64,000 nucleotides of DNA from SNAP01 sp049671745 (GCA_049671745.1 JBATVL010000089.1:1-64000); one strand, 5' to 3'. Positions 53,701 to 61,817 are shown, numbered from the stretch's first letter. Numbers and translations are program-made. The notes: generated by a model from the sequence alone, not told the origin.

Positions 53701-53862
53701 TATGGTCTACTTATTGCCACAATTATTACATTGGTATTCTTACCAGTAATGCTTATAGCAATCAATAATTTAAAAAGACAGATAAAATATCTTACTTCAG
53801 GAGTTAAACCTTCGGAAGAGGATGTTGAACAAGCTGTTAAAGAACAAATAGAGGTAAAATAA
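50722..53862 (+). CDS. RND family inner-membrane efflux pump
   Basis: A 1046-residue pump of the AcrB/MexB-like HAE superfamily, with the usual two-fold layout of 12 membrane helices. Helix 1 begins PVVGNILIFLTLAIGY; the helix 4 region has GILVDDGIVICENIFQH (about 392-408), where the paired Asp carry protons, and the second half repeats the layout with GVMVNDAIVLVTAVNDNL (about 925-942) and RPIVLTSLTTIAGLYPLIL. Large periplasmic loops hold the drug-binding porter domain. Substrate range cannot be predicted. The next gene encodes the outer-membrane channel (gap six bases). Confidence 0.95.
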   Translation: MRNIISYFIKYPVVGNILIFLTLAIGYMSLSNLNSTLTPQIDPGLISITATYPGASPVEIEEGIILKIEDNLKGVSGIDNIKSSSRENFGTVNVKIISGYDSALLLQDVKNAVDQINSFPAGMEPPSISKREHLVPAIFFSVKGDVDLKTLKYYARKIENDLRAVQGISKVSLSGFPNEEIEIAFRENDLKAYGMTLLEACNAVKVANIDLTGGTIKGHDEELFIRTKNKKYYAKEMGNIVLRASNAGIVRLADVADLSDKWTENANRADLDGQRAIVITVMHTSREDIIHISKEIKKYIKKFNSENKLVKTKVLYDLSNQISVMQNLLLSNGLIGFLLVMLFLSLFLNRRLSFWVAFGIPLSFMGMFILAGMYGITLNKISLFGMILVIGILVDDGIVICENIFQHFERGKTPVQAAIDGTMEVAPAVFSAVLTTIIAFGTFFYLDGIFGQFFIQMAVVVVCALLFSLLECLFILPAHIAHSKALRRKETETGKKTIEQKINGSILKFRDKYFAGTLRFALKNKSITVAIMLSTLLITFGAFKGGIIKTGDSSLQSKDYTDVSLQMPAGTPEAETYKYLQKIVKAIQETQKEYNAKRKDSVDVVKTILVQQTSSYKGSVRTFLVGSKIRGFHSNIFSHSVREKVGEIPEAEKLNYVQQSHFGKPISVSLLSYDLHDLEAANKDLKEQLGELTGLVNVVDNNEPGMREVKLTLKDKAYMLGLSLRDVMSQVRNGFFGAEVQRINRGQDLVKVYVRYSKQDRSSIGKLEDMRIRTNNGSSFPLKEIANLKFERNLTVINHYNGKREITVEADLADASVNMAELKSELSDVILPNLVANYPGLSFHYGGHTEEMGKAAKSMKMVIPIVFLLLVATIAFTFRSILQAVLILLLLPFGLVGICWGHYLHGYSLDIPSYFGIVALLGVMVNDAIVLVTAVNDNLRKGMKFFDSVYEGSMSRFRPIVLTSLTTIAGLYPLILSVNPEARMVVPMAISVAYGLLIATIITLVFLPVMLIAINNLKRQIKYLTSGVKPSEEDVEQAVKEQIEVK

Positions 53863-53868
53863 AGAATT

Positions 53869-55155
53869 ATGAAAAGATATATATTAATCGCTCTGATGTT
53901 TATTTCTCTTGCTGGTTTTTCTCAAGATAATCTTAAGCTGGATGAGGCTATTAAGATTGCTTTGGAAAAAAACTACGGGGTACTTACTGCTAAAAACACA
54001 TCTAAGATTGCAGTAAATAATGCAACTATAGGAAATGCAGGTTTATTACCTAAACTTGATGCTTCGGCTTCTTCTAGATTTGTTGATACAGAGACAGATT
54101 CTCCTGCTGGGAAACAGGATGTCTCTAATACTACCAATAGTGCTAGTCTGAATCTTTCTTATACATTAGTTAACGGATTGGGAAACGTTTATAACTATAA
54201 GAAACTACAGTTGCAGTCAAAAGGCTCAGAGTTTAAAACGAAGTTGATTCTTGAAACAACTGTGTTTACGGTAGTCAAATCTTTTTATGGGCTTGCTACT
54301 AGTCAAGACAATTTTAAGAGAGCAAAGGAGATGTTAATGATTTCTAAGGAGAGATTAGTTCGTGCTATCTCTAAAACAGAACTTGGTTCGGCTTCTTCTC
54401 TTGATGTTTTAAATGCTAGGGTTGATTTTAATAAAGATTCGGTCTCTTATATTAATACTGAGAAACGTTTTTACGATTCTAAAAGAAGGCTTAATATGAT
54501 TTTGAGTAGAGATATTAACACCGAATTTGAAGTGGATTTAGGTGAAATAGACTTTAAAATCTTTAAACTTGATGAGTTAATAAAGACTGCTTTTGAGAAA
54601 AATTCAAATTATTTAGTATCTTTAGTTGATTTTGAGAAATCTAATTATGATTTAAAGATTGCTAACTCAACTCTTTTTCCTACTATTACAGTCGGAACAT
54701 CTTATGGTTATAACAAGATGAATCAGGATTACAATCTTGGAATGAATAATCCCAATGCTGCTCTTTCTGCTGAATTACGTCTTTCTTGGAACATTTTTGA
54801 TGGAAAGAAGAAAAGTACTATGCGTAAGAATGCTAAGATAGGCATAGAGAATTCGAAATATAAACTAGAGGAAAAGAAGCTTAATATTCAAATGGATATT
54901 TCTAACGCTTTTGCCACTTATAACAATAATCTGAAGGTCTTGGCAGTTGAAAAGAGCAATCTTAAGAGTGCACAGATGAATTTTGATCAGTCTAAAGAAT
55001 TTTATAATCTTGGACAGATTACTTCTACTCGATTTAGAGAGGCTCAATTGAATCTCTTGACGGCTAAGAATAATATTAGTGCCGCACTATACTCAGCTAA
55101 AGTGGCTGAGATGGATCTTAACAGATTGTGTGGACTTATTGTTCAGGCTAATTAA
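53869..55155 (+). CDS. TolC family outer-membrane efflux channel
   Basis: A 428-residue outer-membrane factor with a signal peptide (about 1-18, ending LAGFSQ) and two repeats of the OEP fold, each opening with a LDEAIKIALEKN-like helix (about 24-35 and again about 233-245, LIKTAFEKNSNY). Long helices such as KAKLGIENSKYKLEEKK-type stretches form the periplasmic tunnel. It is not a lipoprotein. It closes the RND operon and is followed by a terminator at 55196-55233. It is also the last core-like gene before the second accessory region. Confidence 0.93.
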   Translation: MKRYILIALMFISLAGFSQDNLKLDEAIKIALEKNYGVLTAKNTSKIAVNNATIGNAGLLPKLDASASSRFVDTETDSPAGKQDVSNTTNSASLNLSYTLVNGLGNVYNYKKLQLQSKGSEFKTKLILETTVFTVVKSFYGLATSQDNFKRAKEMLMISKERLVRAISKTELGSASSLDVLNARVDFNKDSVSYINTEKRFYDSKRRLNMILSRDINTEFEVDLGEIDFKIFKLDELIKTAFEKNSNYLVSLVDFEKSNYDLKIANSTLFPTITVGTSYGYNKMNQDYNLGMNNPNAALSAELRLSWNIFDGKKKSTMRKNAKIGIENSKYKLEEKKLNIQMDISNAFATYNNNLKVLAVEKSNLKSAQMNFDQSKEFYNLGQITSTRFREAQLNLLTAKNNISAALYSAKVAEMDLNRLCGLIVQAN

Positions 55156-55195
55156 TTTTTGAACTTATATTAGTTAATATATAGTTTTTACCACT

Positions 55196-55233
55196 AAGGA
55201 GCATCTCTTTTTTTTAAAGAGGTGCTTCTTTCG
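55196..55233 (+). terminator. Terminator of the RND efflux operon
   Basis: GAGCATCTCTTT pairs with AAAGAGGTGCTT (G-U pairs) around a short T-rich loop, followed by CTTTCGTTTTG. Confidence 0.75.
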
Positions 55234-55369
55234 TTTTGTTTGAGTATGACTTTTGATATTATCATAAGGTTTTGCCTACCCCCTAATTATGTATTAAAGC
55301 CCTTATAAAGATCTTATAGAGCCTGAATAAAATCAATAAAAAGACTTTAACTAACAGGTCTTGATGTGC

Positions 55370-55442
55370 TTACTAACATCTCTTCAACATCTCCTAGGGA
55401 TGTTCATGGGATGTTGGTGAGATGTCCATGAGATGTTGGTGA
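55370..55442. repeat. Array of 11-bp units in both orientations (GATGTTGGTGA)
   Basis: Four direct units start at 55399, 55410, 55421 and 55432 (GATGTTCATGG, GATGTTGGTGA, GATGTCCATGA, GATGTTGGTGA). Two units in reverse orientation precede them (55370-55380 and 55381-55391, reading as GATGTTAGTAA and GATGTTGAAGA on the minus strand), so the array can fold as a hairpin around 55392-55398. It lies at the border between the RND operon and the restriction-modification operon. Period equals the arrays at 582 and 1387. Confidence 0.85.
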
Positions 55443-55730
55443 ACGACTTTATGGCGATTTTATACCGGTTTTATATGCTTTTTATGCCATCTTTGGTGGG
55501 TAGGGAGGGGGTCTCTATCTGTACCATTCGTTGAATGGGTAAGAAGTTTTGGTGTTTATTTATTATTTTATCTTTTCTACCTCGTTTAATCATTTTTTGT
55601 ATATAATTTTAATTATATGAGATTATAATATAAGATCCTGAATTTGCAAACATTGTGTTTAAGCACGTCCAGATTATTTTTTATACTGAAATTAATTCAA
55701 AATTAAAGGTTGAAACAATTATTTATTGCT
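55443..55730. other. Border gap between array and restriction operon; nothing recognised
   Basis: AT-rich with a small GGTGGGTAGGGAGGGGG run near 55493-55511; no open frame of useful size or RNA gene was seen. Confidence 0.4.
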
Positions 55731-55733
55731 AAC

Positions 55734-55790
55734 TATAGTATGTAGAAAATAGATTAAATAATTATTTACTTTACATTAAATATAGTATAC
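55734..55790 (+). promoter_or_regulatory. Candidate controller-protein operator (two TATAGTA sites)
   Basis: TATAGTATG (55734-55742) and TATAGTATAC (55781-55790) share a core 47 bases apart, the second ending three bases before the controller gene ATG. C proteins of restriction systems bind TATAGT-containing C boxes near their own start. A TACTTTAC resembling the -7 element lies between them. Confidence 0.4.
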
Positions 55791-55793
55791 AGC

Positions 55794-56024
55794 ATGAATA
55801 GAGAGTTGTCAATTACTTTTGGAAAAGTTGTTAAAGAGATAAGAAAATCAAATAATGTTTCTCAAGAAGAGCTTGGATATCGTTCATCCTTGCATAGAAC
55901 TTATATAGGAATGATAGAGAGAGGTGAAAAAAATATAACGCTTGAAAATATTGACAAGATATCAAAAGGTCTTGGTGTATCTATAAAATTTTTATTTGAA
56001 AAATTCTCTAAAACGATAATATGA
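55794..56024 (+). CDS. Restriction-modification controller (C) protein, HTH XRE type
   Basis: A 76-residue one-domain regulator with a five-helix XRE fold: GKVVKEIRKSNNVSQEELGYRS (recognition HTH about 11-33), SLHRTYIGMIERGEKNITLENIDKISKGL (about 31-59). The form HRTYIGMIERGEKN is typical of C.AhdI-like proteins, which bind C boxes before the restriction gene and delay nuclease expression until methylation is established. It overlaps the nuclease gene by four bases (ATGA), as in many C-R operons. Candidate boxes lie at 55734-55790. Confidence 0.9.
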   Translation: MNRELSITFGKVVKEIRKSNNVSQEELGYRSSLHRTYIGMIERGEKNITLENIDKISKGLGVSIKFLFEKFSKTII

Positions 56025-57391
56025 AAATATCTTTTTTGGGCCAAGGTCTTGATTTTAATTCTAATTTTTCAGTTGGTAATAAATTATTAATGTTATTTAA
56101 AGATAATAGATTTAATAAATTTACAGTTATATCCGCATTTGCAAGTAAAGCTGGAGTGTTAGGTTTGTCAAAATGTATCTCAGAGGCAAGTGAATATATT
56201 AAAGAAATCAACATAATAGTGGGGGTTGATCAAGAAGGAACTTCTAAAGAAGCTCTAGATTCTATTAATCTACTAGATGTTAATAGTTATATATTCTATC
56301 AAAATGAATCACCAATATTTCATCCTAAAATTTATATTTTTGAAGGTGATAAAGTCAAAAATATAATTATCGGATCATCAAATTTAACAGGTAGAGGTCT
56401 TTTTGTGAATGTAGAAAGTTCATTAATGGTTGAATTCTCATGTGATAGTATAGAGGGAAATATGTTTTTCTCTGAATTACAGTTATATTATAAAGACTTA
56501 CTAAATTTTACAGATCCCAATCTTTTTAAGATAGAAAAAGATATTATTGAGAAATTTGCAAATGATGGCATTGTTCCATTAGAAAGTATTTCTTTTAATA
56601 AACATCAGAAACATACTTCAGATAGAATTTTAGCTAATGAACCTCAACTGCAAATACCTAAAAGATCAATAGCAAGAATACCTGAATTATTTAGAAAAGG
56701 CAGTCAAGAATATACAAATAATAATATACTTGATGTAGTAAATGAAGAGTTAAATATAGATGTAATCAGCATAGAAAAGAGATTGGGGAAAATTCCTTTT
56801 ATAAAAGATGCAAGATTATTTGAAATGTATATAATATTGAAATTTCTTAATAACCATAAATCTGAAAATTCTTATAAGATAAACCGAAAAGAATTTGAAG
56901 ATGTTTATCTAAAAGACATTATAACAATTAATAATAACCGAACAAATACATGGATAGGCCTATCTGATTTAGGTTTTATTAATTCAACTAATAATCTTAC
57001 AGAATCTGGATTAGAGATGTCTTCATTGGAATATGAATTTTTTGTAGTTTATATCTATAAAACACATATATGTAAATACATTGACTTAATAATTGATTAC
57101 TTTTGTCAGAGTGATGATAATCTTAAAAAATCAAATAAAGATATTGCTTTAGATTTAAAAGCTATATATCTTAATAAAGATGTGATTTATTTAACAGAGT
57201 CTAATGGAAGATATATCTCTTCTTGGTTAAACCTCTTGAGGGATGATTTTGGTTGTATAGATTTTAAGCCAAGAACAAGTAAAAGGAAACTATTATATAT
57301 TCCTTCTAATTTAGATAAAATTAAATTGATTAGTAAAATCAGAGAAAATACAAAAGCTAATGAATACCTTTGTAATATAAAGTGGATATAA
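56021..57391 (+). CDS. PLD-superfamily restriction endonuclease, BfiI-like active site
   Basis: A 456-residue nuclease. The N-terminal domain (about 1-150) carries one HKD motif: H101-P-K103 in FHPKIYIF, N121 in GSSNLTGRG and E132 in NVESSL. The offsets from His (+2, +20, +31) equal those I recall for the metal-independent type IIS enzyme BfiI (H105, K107, N125, E136), where a dimer shares one active site. The C-terminal 300 residues should hold DNA recognition; I see no B3-like motif, and it is longer than in BfiI. It lies between the controller (4-bp overlap) and a C5 methyltransferase (gap 17), so it is the restriction subunit of this operon. The recognition site is unknown. Confidence 0.8.
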   Translation: MKISFLGQGLDFNSNFSVGNKLLMLFKDNRFNKFTVISAFASKAGVLGLSKCISEASEYIKEINIIVGVDQEGTSKEALDSINLLDVNSYIFYQNESPIFHPKIYIFEGDKVKNIIIGSSNLTGRGLFVNVESSLMVEFSCDSIEGNMFFSELQLYYKDLLNFTDPNLFKIEKDIIEKFANDGIVPLESISFNKHQKHTSDRILANEPQLQIPKRSIARIPELFRKGSQEYTNNNILDVVNEELNIDVISIEKRLGKIPFIKDARLFEMYIILKFLNNHKSENSYKINRKEFEDVYLKDIITINNNRTNTWIGLSDLGFINSTNNLTESGLEMSSLEYEFFVVYIYKTHICKYIDLIIDYFCQSDDNLKKSNKDIALDLKAIYLNKDVIYLTESNGRYISSWLNLLRDDFGCIDFKPRTSKRKLLYIPSNLDKIKLISKIRENTKANEYLCNIKWI

Positions 57392-57408
57392 AATAAAGCA
57401 TAAAAGAA

Positions 57409-58701
57409 GTGAGAAAGAATGATAGATATACCGTATTTGAAACGTTTGTAGGAGCAGGTGGTTCTCATATTGGTTTTAAGAAGAATGGGTTTAGATCTGT
57501 TTATGTAAATGATATAAATCCTGATTGTATTGAGACTTTATTATATAATAATCCAGAAATTAAAGAAACAGCATTTGTTGATAATGGCAGTATATTGAAT
57601 ATCGAGACAAATAATCTTTTGTCTAACATAGGGTTAGAAAAGGGAGATTTAGATGTTATGTTTGGGGGTATTGTTTGTAAAGGATTTAGTTTAGCTGGAG
57701 AACGTTCTCCTAATGATGAGAGAAATTATTTCTATCATAAACAATTAGAACTTGTAGATATTACAAAACCTAAAATCAGTATAATTGAGAATGTAAAAGC
57801 TTTTCTTAATGGGAAAGTATTATCTAATAAAACTCCTATAGAACTTCGAAATAAAGTTGATGAAGTATGGCAGAAACTTGAAAATTTTAAAGGAAAGAAA
57901 GCTGAGCATAGAAAAAAAGCCACATTGACTGCTGAATTTGAGCAAGAAGGTCTTTCTTTAAGAAAAGATAAAGAATCTATTCTAAAGACTATTAAAGAGA
58001 AAGGGTATTTAATTTCAGTATTAGAAGATATTTACGCTATTTATGGTAAGTTAGGCTATAAGGTAAAGCATGAAATATTGAATACTGCCTGGTACGGAGC
58101 AGCAACAAAAAGAGAAAGAATAATTATTGTTGCAATACGAAAAGATATAAACATTGATTATCAATTCCCTATTCCAGAATATAATTCAGGTGAGATTACC
58201 ACTAAATTTAATTTTGGTGAAGATACAAAAAGCTATACTTTTAAAGAAGCTATAACTATTGGCGAAGCTTTAAGTGTTTTAGATTACAGTAATGATGAAG
58301 ATAAGGATAATATCCCAATGAATCATTCTCCGAAAACGACAGAGAGGTTTAAATATATACCTGAAGGAGGTAATATTACAGAGATAATGGATAAATTACC
58401 TTCTGAATTAAAAATAAGTAATTTTTATTCTAGAGGTAATACAATGCGTTTACATATGGATAAATTAGCTCCTACTTTAGTTCCTGGGCATAGTAACTTT
58501 CCAGTGCATCCAAAAGAACATAGAAGTATTACTGTTAGAGAGGCTGCTTTAATAACTGGATTTCCGCTAGATTATAAATTCTTTGGTAATCATTCAAAAA
58601 GATGTGAACATGTAGGAAATGCTGTTCCTCCACCGCTATCTAATGCTATAGCTAAAGAATGTAGTAAATTATTGGATAAATATTATTTCAACGTTAAATA
58701 A
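57409..58701 (+). CDS. DNA cytosine-5 methyltransferase with altered PCQ loop
   Basis: A 430-residue C5 methyltransferase of the restriction operon. Motif I is FVGAGGSHIGF (about 13-23), motif VI IIENVKAF (about 127-134), motif VIII TKRERIIIVAI, motif IX ITVREAALITGFPLDYKFFG, and motif X GNAVPPPLSNAI. The catalytic Cys (C90) is kept, but motif IV reads GGIVCKGFS where nearly all family members have GGPPCQGFS: both Pro and Gln are replaced. A helical insert (about 140-200) is longer than in M.HhaI. The start is GTG at 57409; no ATG lies between the nuclease stop and motif I. Protection of the nuclease site is expected, but the loop change raises doubt. Confidence 0.88.
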   Translation: MRKNDRYTVFETFVGAGGSHIGFKKNGFRSVYVNDINPDCIETLLYNNPEIKETAFVDNGSILNIETNNLLSNIGLEKGDLDVMFGGIVCKGFSLAGERSPNDERNYFYHKQLELVDITKPKISIIENVKAFLNGKVLSNKTPIELRNKVDEVWQKLENFKGKKAEHRKKATLTAEFEQEGLSLRKDKESILKTIKEKGYLISVLEDIYAIYGKLGYKVKHEILNTAWYGAATKRERIIIVAIRKDINIDYQFPIPEYNSGEITTKFNFGEDTKSYTFKEAITIGEALSVLDYSNDEDKDNIPMNHSPKTTERFKYIPEGGNITEIMDKLPSELKISNFYSRGNTMRLHMDKLAPTLVPGHSNFPVHPKEHRSITVREAALITGFPLDYKFFGNHSKRCEHVGNAVPPPLSNAIAKECSKLLDKYYFNVK

Positions 58702-58721
58702 TATAGTTTATTAATAAAATA

Positions 58722-58757
58722 TAGATCTTCGAAAGTATTATACTTTTGGAGATTTTT
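58722..58757 (+). terminator. Terminator of the restriction-modification operon
   Basis: ATCTTCGAAAGTA pairs with CTTTTGGAGAT (G-U pairs), then TTTTTT. Confidence 0.75.
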
Positions 58758-59474
58758 TGTTTTTATAATAAAACGCACTCTGTGTTATATTAAATGTTCG
58801 TGTTTAAAGCTATAGCAATTTTTATTATTCCTTATAATCATTAAATACTTAAAAGATTCTTAATAAAACATTATATAAATTTCTACTTTAAAATTTTGAA
58901 TTACACTAACAGTACTTTATTTTAGCTATATCATAGTAAGATAGTTTTGTTGCATGTAAAATACTTTTTTTAGATATAAAGAACAATGATATATTTGTCA
59001 TAATCTAGAAATAATTAATCCTAATTAAATAGGTTCTAGTTAAATATTAATGAATTAATATGCTTTTTTTACTATATAGGTAGAATCATGAGTTTTCTCG
59101 ATAAAATAGATTGGTATACTATGAAAAGTTTTAATGTGTTTTATAAATGTAATTCTACTTTATAAGTTTAACTTTTGAATATCTTCTTCTTTAAGACATA
59201 CACATGTTTTAAATACTTCAAAAGAAATAAGAGATATAGGTAAAGTAGTTTCATATATCTATATTCTATTTTTTGCATTCAACCTTCGTAATAGAAATTA
59301 TAAAATTTTAAATTCCATTTAGAATTATAAACTTTTTATTTTCTTGTATTGCACATGTTTTTTTAGATAAACACATAATATTAAAAATATAAATATCAAT
59401 TTTTTCTTGGTAATGATTTCTTTAATATTATTTAGCTTAATTATTGGAGTCTAAGTTAATGAAATTAGTTTATT
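58758..59474. other. Gene-free, strongly AT-rich gap
   Basis: About 720 bases with no supported gene. A 25-codon frame at 59088-59165 exists but has nothing to support it. The region separates the restriction operon from the convergent HNH gene and may be the remains of lost genes. Confidence 0.5.
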
Positions 59475-60587
59475 CTAAAGCATCCAACTATCATATCCCT
59501 GTTCAGAGATTAGAAATTCACATTTAGCCTTAAGACCATCAAAGCTTTGTTCAAATAAATTTTTATCCTCAGAAATCTCTCCACATAAAGCATGAGTTAT
59601 TTCATTAGTAAACCTATCAGGATAATGCGAATGCAGAAGTTTCCAATATTTTAGAATTTCATGTTTCTGTTTATTAAGTAGACTAGATTTAGGAATTCTA
59701 TCTCTCTTACTGCCATTTACTTTGGCTTTACTTGGTAGGAGGTTCCATAAGTCGTTATTCCCCCATAGAGAGAAGGGAATGATGTGGTCAATATTTAGAT
59801 CTTTACTAATGGTTTTGCCCGACCATATACACTTGATTTCATTCTTGTTAATATTTGTAGTAAAGAACTTCGTTGCCTCTGTTGTTGTGCGTTTTGTTTC
59901 GTCGTAAGTATTGATAATAGAAAAGAGCTCACTCTTATTAATGCTAGTATCTTTCATTAATCTATAAGAGAAATCTATCCATTGAAAGACAATGGCATTT
60001 TCTCCATTTATGAAAGCTCCTAGCAATTTATATGTATCGTAATAATCTATATCTATTGTATAAGTGCCGCAATATTTGATGATTGTGTTTATAGATAGAT
60101 TGTTCTTATTTAGTTTCCTGTAATCTCGGTCTTCATTGTAAACAAATATCTCTCCTTGCCTGCCTACTGATTCTCCTATTAGTTGCATAGGGTATCTACT
60201 TATTGTGCTGTTTATCTTTTTTACAAGAGCAATTATTTTATCTGCAATACTTTCAGGGCAATTGCCTTTATTTAATTGTTTTATTAAATCGTGGTATCCA
60301 ATAGCTTTGTCATAGTGTTTAATTACTTCTTTTAACTCGTCGTTAAAGCTAAGTTTTGGATTAGTAGTTTGTGGAATATTAATTTTATATGAGAGAATAG
60401 GGTAGTAGTATTTTATCCATAAAAGAGTCATTAAACCTAGAGGAAGACTTACTTTTTTATCCTTAATTTGGCAATAATGATCGTATTTATGAATACTTTC
60501 AATAACACCTCTTATAAGTGCAAATTTATATGTTGCTGTCTTTTTATCTTTGTTTATTATATGAGTTAGCTCTTTTAGTGCATTCAT
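59475..60587 (-). CDS. HNH endonuclease domain protein
   Basis: A 370-residue protein starting MNALKELTHI. Most of the chain (1-270) is helical with no recognised domain. The C-terminal quarter holds an HNH nuclease: CIWSGKTISKDLNIDHIIPFSLWGNNDLWNLLPSKAKVN-type sequence about 255-295, with DHIIP (catalytic His) and two downstream Asn; only one zinc-type Cys is present, so it is the non-zinc form. An earlier TTG (60617) would add ten residues but lies beyond the promoter element at 60605-60612, so the ATG at 60587 is chosen. Such proteins occur in defence islands, and the gene lies between a restriction operon and an ABC-3C cassette. The target is unknown. Confidence 0.8.
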   Translation of the reverse strand: MNALKELTHIINKDKKTATYKFALIRGVIESIHKYDHYCQIKDKKVSLPLGLMTLLWIKYYYPILSYKINIPQTTNPKLSFNDELKEVIKHYDKAIGYHDLIKQLNKGNCPESIADKIIALVKKINSTISRYPMQLIGESVGRQGEIFVYNEDRDYRKLNKNNLSINTIIKYCGTYTIDIDYYDTYKLLGAFINGENAIVFQWIDFSYRLMKDTSINKSELFSIINTYDETKRTTTEATKFFTTNINKNEIKCIWSGKTISKDLNIDHIIPFSLWGNNDLWNLLPSKAKVNGSKRDRIPKSSLLNKQKHEILKYWKLLHSHYPDRFTNEITHALCGEISEDKNLFEQSFDGLKAKCEFLISEQGYDSWML

Positions 60588-60604
60588 TATATTTTGCGTT
60601 TTAA

Positions 60605-60612
60605 CAAAGATA
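60605..60612 (-). promoter_or_regulatory. Promoter -7 element for the HNH gene (TATCTTTG, minus strand)
   Basis: CAAAGATA on the plus strand, 17 bases before the ATG at 60587; it excludes the TTG at 60617 as start. Confidence 0.65.
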
Positions 60613-60645
60613 TGCAAATTCTATTGTTTCATTTAACCTACAGTG

Positions 60646-60702
60646 CTTTATAAGTTAGTTTTTTCTTAATTTTGCTCTATGATAAAGATATACGCGAGAA
60701 AA
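60646..60702. repeat. Left copy of the perfect 57-bp direct repeat
   Basis: Identical to 63583-63639. It contains the promoter element TAATTTTG (60667-60674), ATG (60679) and the first eight codons of the phosphopantetheinyl transferase gene. Here the frame departs after the eighth codon and stops 15 codons on, so this copy is a dead gene start. Confidence 0.97.
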
Positions 60703-60774
60703 ATAGATGTGAATAGAACATGTAGATCTCTATATATTAGAATTATGTGAAGCTCATTAGTTAGTAAAAATACC

Positions 60775-60782
60775 TATCTTTG
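60775..60782 (+). promoter_or_regulatory. Promoter -7 element of ABC-3C system 2 (TATCTTTG)
   Basis: Four bases separate it from the ATG at 60787, as at 2091-2103 in system 1; predicts a leaderless transcript. Confidence 0.65.
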
Positions 60783-60786
60783 AAGC

Positions 60787-61587
60787 ATGGGAAGTAAGGC
60801 AAGAAACTATTCACAAAAAACTTTAAAAAGGCTATTTGGACTTTCTGCTAATCAATGTTCATTTCCAGGATGTAGAAAGATGTTGATTAATGATAAGGAT
60901 GCAGGTGATTCTAATATTTGTCATATTGAAGCTGCAAATGCAGATGGAGAAAGATATAGAGAAGATATGACCGATAAAGAAAGAGCAGATTTTTCAAATC
61001 TTATTCTTTTGTGTCCTCAACATCATAAAGAGACAGATGATGTGGAAAAATATACGGTTAATGTTTTGAAAAAGATGAAACAGGATCATCAAAGTCTATT
61101 GCTTAATCAGAAGTTTAAAAGTAATCCTTCTATGCTAAGTAATGCAATAAGTGCTTTAGCAGATATTGAATTAGATGATTTAGCAGAAGTTGAAAGTTTA
61201 AAGTCGTTTAACCCCAGTGATAAAATAAATTATAATTGCATTAAAAGAAATGTTAGTGTAATAAATGAATATAAAGTATATCATACTAAGATAAACTCTT
61301 TATATGAAGAATTAGAAAAGCAAGGCTCAATAAAGAAGGTTAAATTGTTAAGAACTATTAGACAAGTTTATATTCAGGTAAAAGGTAAATTTGTTCTTGA
61401 TTCAGAAAATGATCTTGAATTAGTAAGAGAGAATTCTGATGATATTTTTGATGCTGTAATTGATGAATTATACCATAAAATGGAAGATTCTAGTTTTTGG
61501 GAGGAAGATATAGTTTTTAGTATTAATTTGATTGTAGTAGATGCTTTTATGAGATGTAAAATATTAGAGGAACCAATTGAAGTATGA
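60787..61587 (+). CDS. ABC-3C system effector with HNH nuclease domain
   Basis: A 266-residue protein. The N-terminal domain (about 1-110) is a zinc-type HNH nuclease: C24-x4-C29 (NQCSFPGCRK), C45-H46 (NICHIEAAN, catalytic His), N71 (FSNLILL), and C76-x2-H79-H80 (LLCPQHHKE). The C-terminal part (about 130-266) is the ABC-3C recruitment domain, ending FMRCKILEEPIEV, which matches the ending of the effector at 2103-3005. It is the first gene of the operon and overlaps the middle component start by four bases. Activity is expected to be DNA cutting, held in check until the ATPase responds to a trigger. The zinc and HNH residues are complete, unlike the first system's effector. Confidence 0.85.
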   Translation: MGSKARNYSQKTLKRLFGLSANQCSFPGCRKMLINDKDAGDSNICHIEAANADGERYREDMTDKERADFSNLILLCPQHHKETDDVEKYTVNVLKKMKQDHQSLLLNQKFKSNPSMLSNAISALADIELDDLAEVESLKSFNPSDKINYNCIKRNVSVINEYKVYHTKINSLYEELEKQGSIKKVKLLRTIRQVYIQVKGKFVLDSENDLELVRENSDDIFDAVIDELYHKMEDSSFWEEDIVFSINLIVVDAFMRCKILEEPIEV

Positions 61588-61817
61588 TAATAAGTAAAGA
61601 TATAAATCCAGAAAGAGATTATTATTACCTTGGAGCTAAGGTAATAGAAATACTTTCTACTATTAAAGATAAGAAAGTGGATTTTCTTGACGTATACAAT
61701 AAATTGAATACTACAGAAGATGTTTCCATAAAATTATATACATATACATTAGATTGGCTTTATTTAATTGGAGCTATTAATCAGTCAGAAAAGGAAGGTA
61801 TAGTAAAATGTTTTTAA
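61584..61817 (+). CDS. ABC-3C system middle component (system 2)
   Basis: A 77-residue protein overlapping the effector by four bases (ATGA) and the ATPase by 10 bases (ATGTTTTTAA), the same overlap length as in system 1. Its ending LDWLYLIGAINQSEKEGIVK resembles LYGVNAIKQEKGIIS in the 80-residue product at 3008-3250, and both have a central LGAK/LGSY helix. It is predicted to be a small helical or winged-helix adaptor between effector and ATPase. The family is known only from comparative genomics. Confidence 0.75.
   Translation: MIISKDINPERDYYYLGAKVIEILSTIKDKKVDFLDVYNKLNTTEDVSIKLYTYTLDWLYLIGAINQSEKEGIVKCF

Noticed and set aside
59088..59165. 25-codon open frame in the gap before the HNH gene
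   Set aside because: No promoter element, no similarity I know of, and such frames are expected by chance in a 700-base gap.
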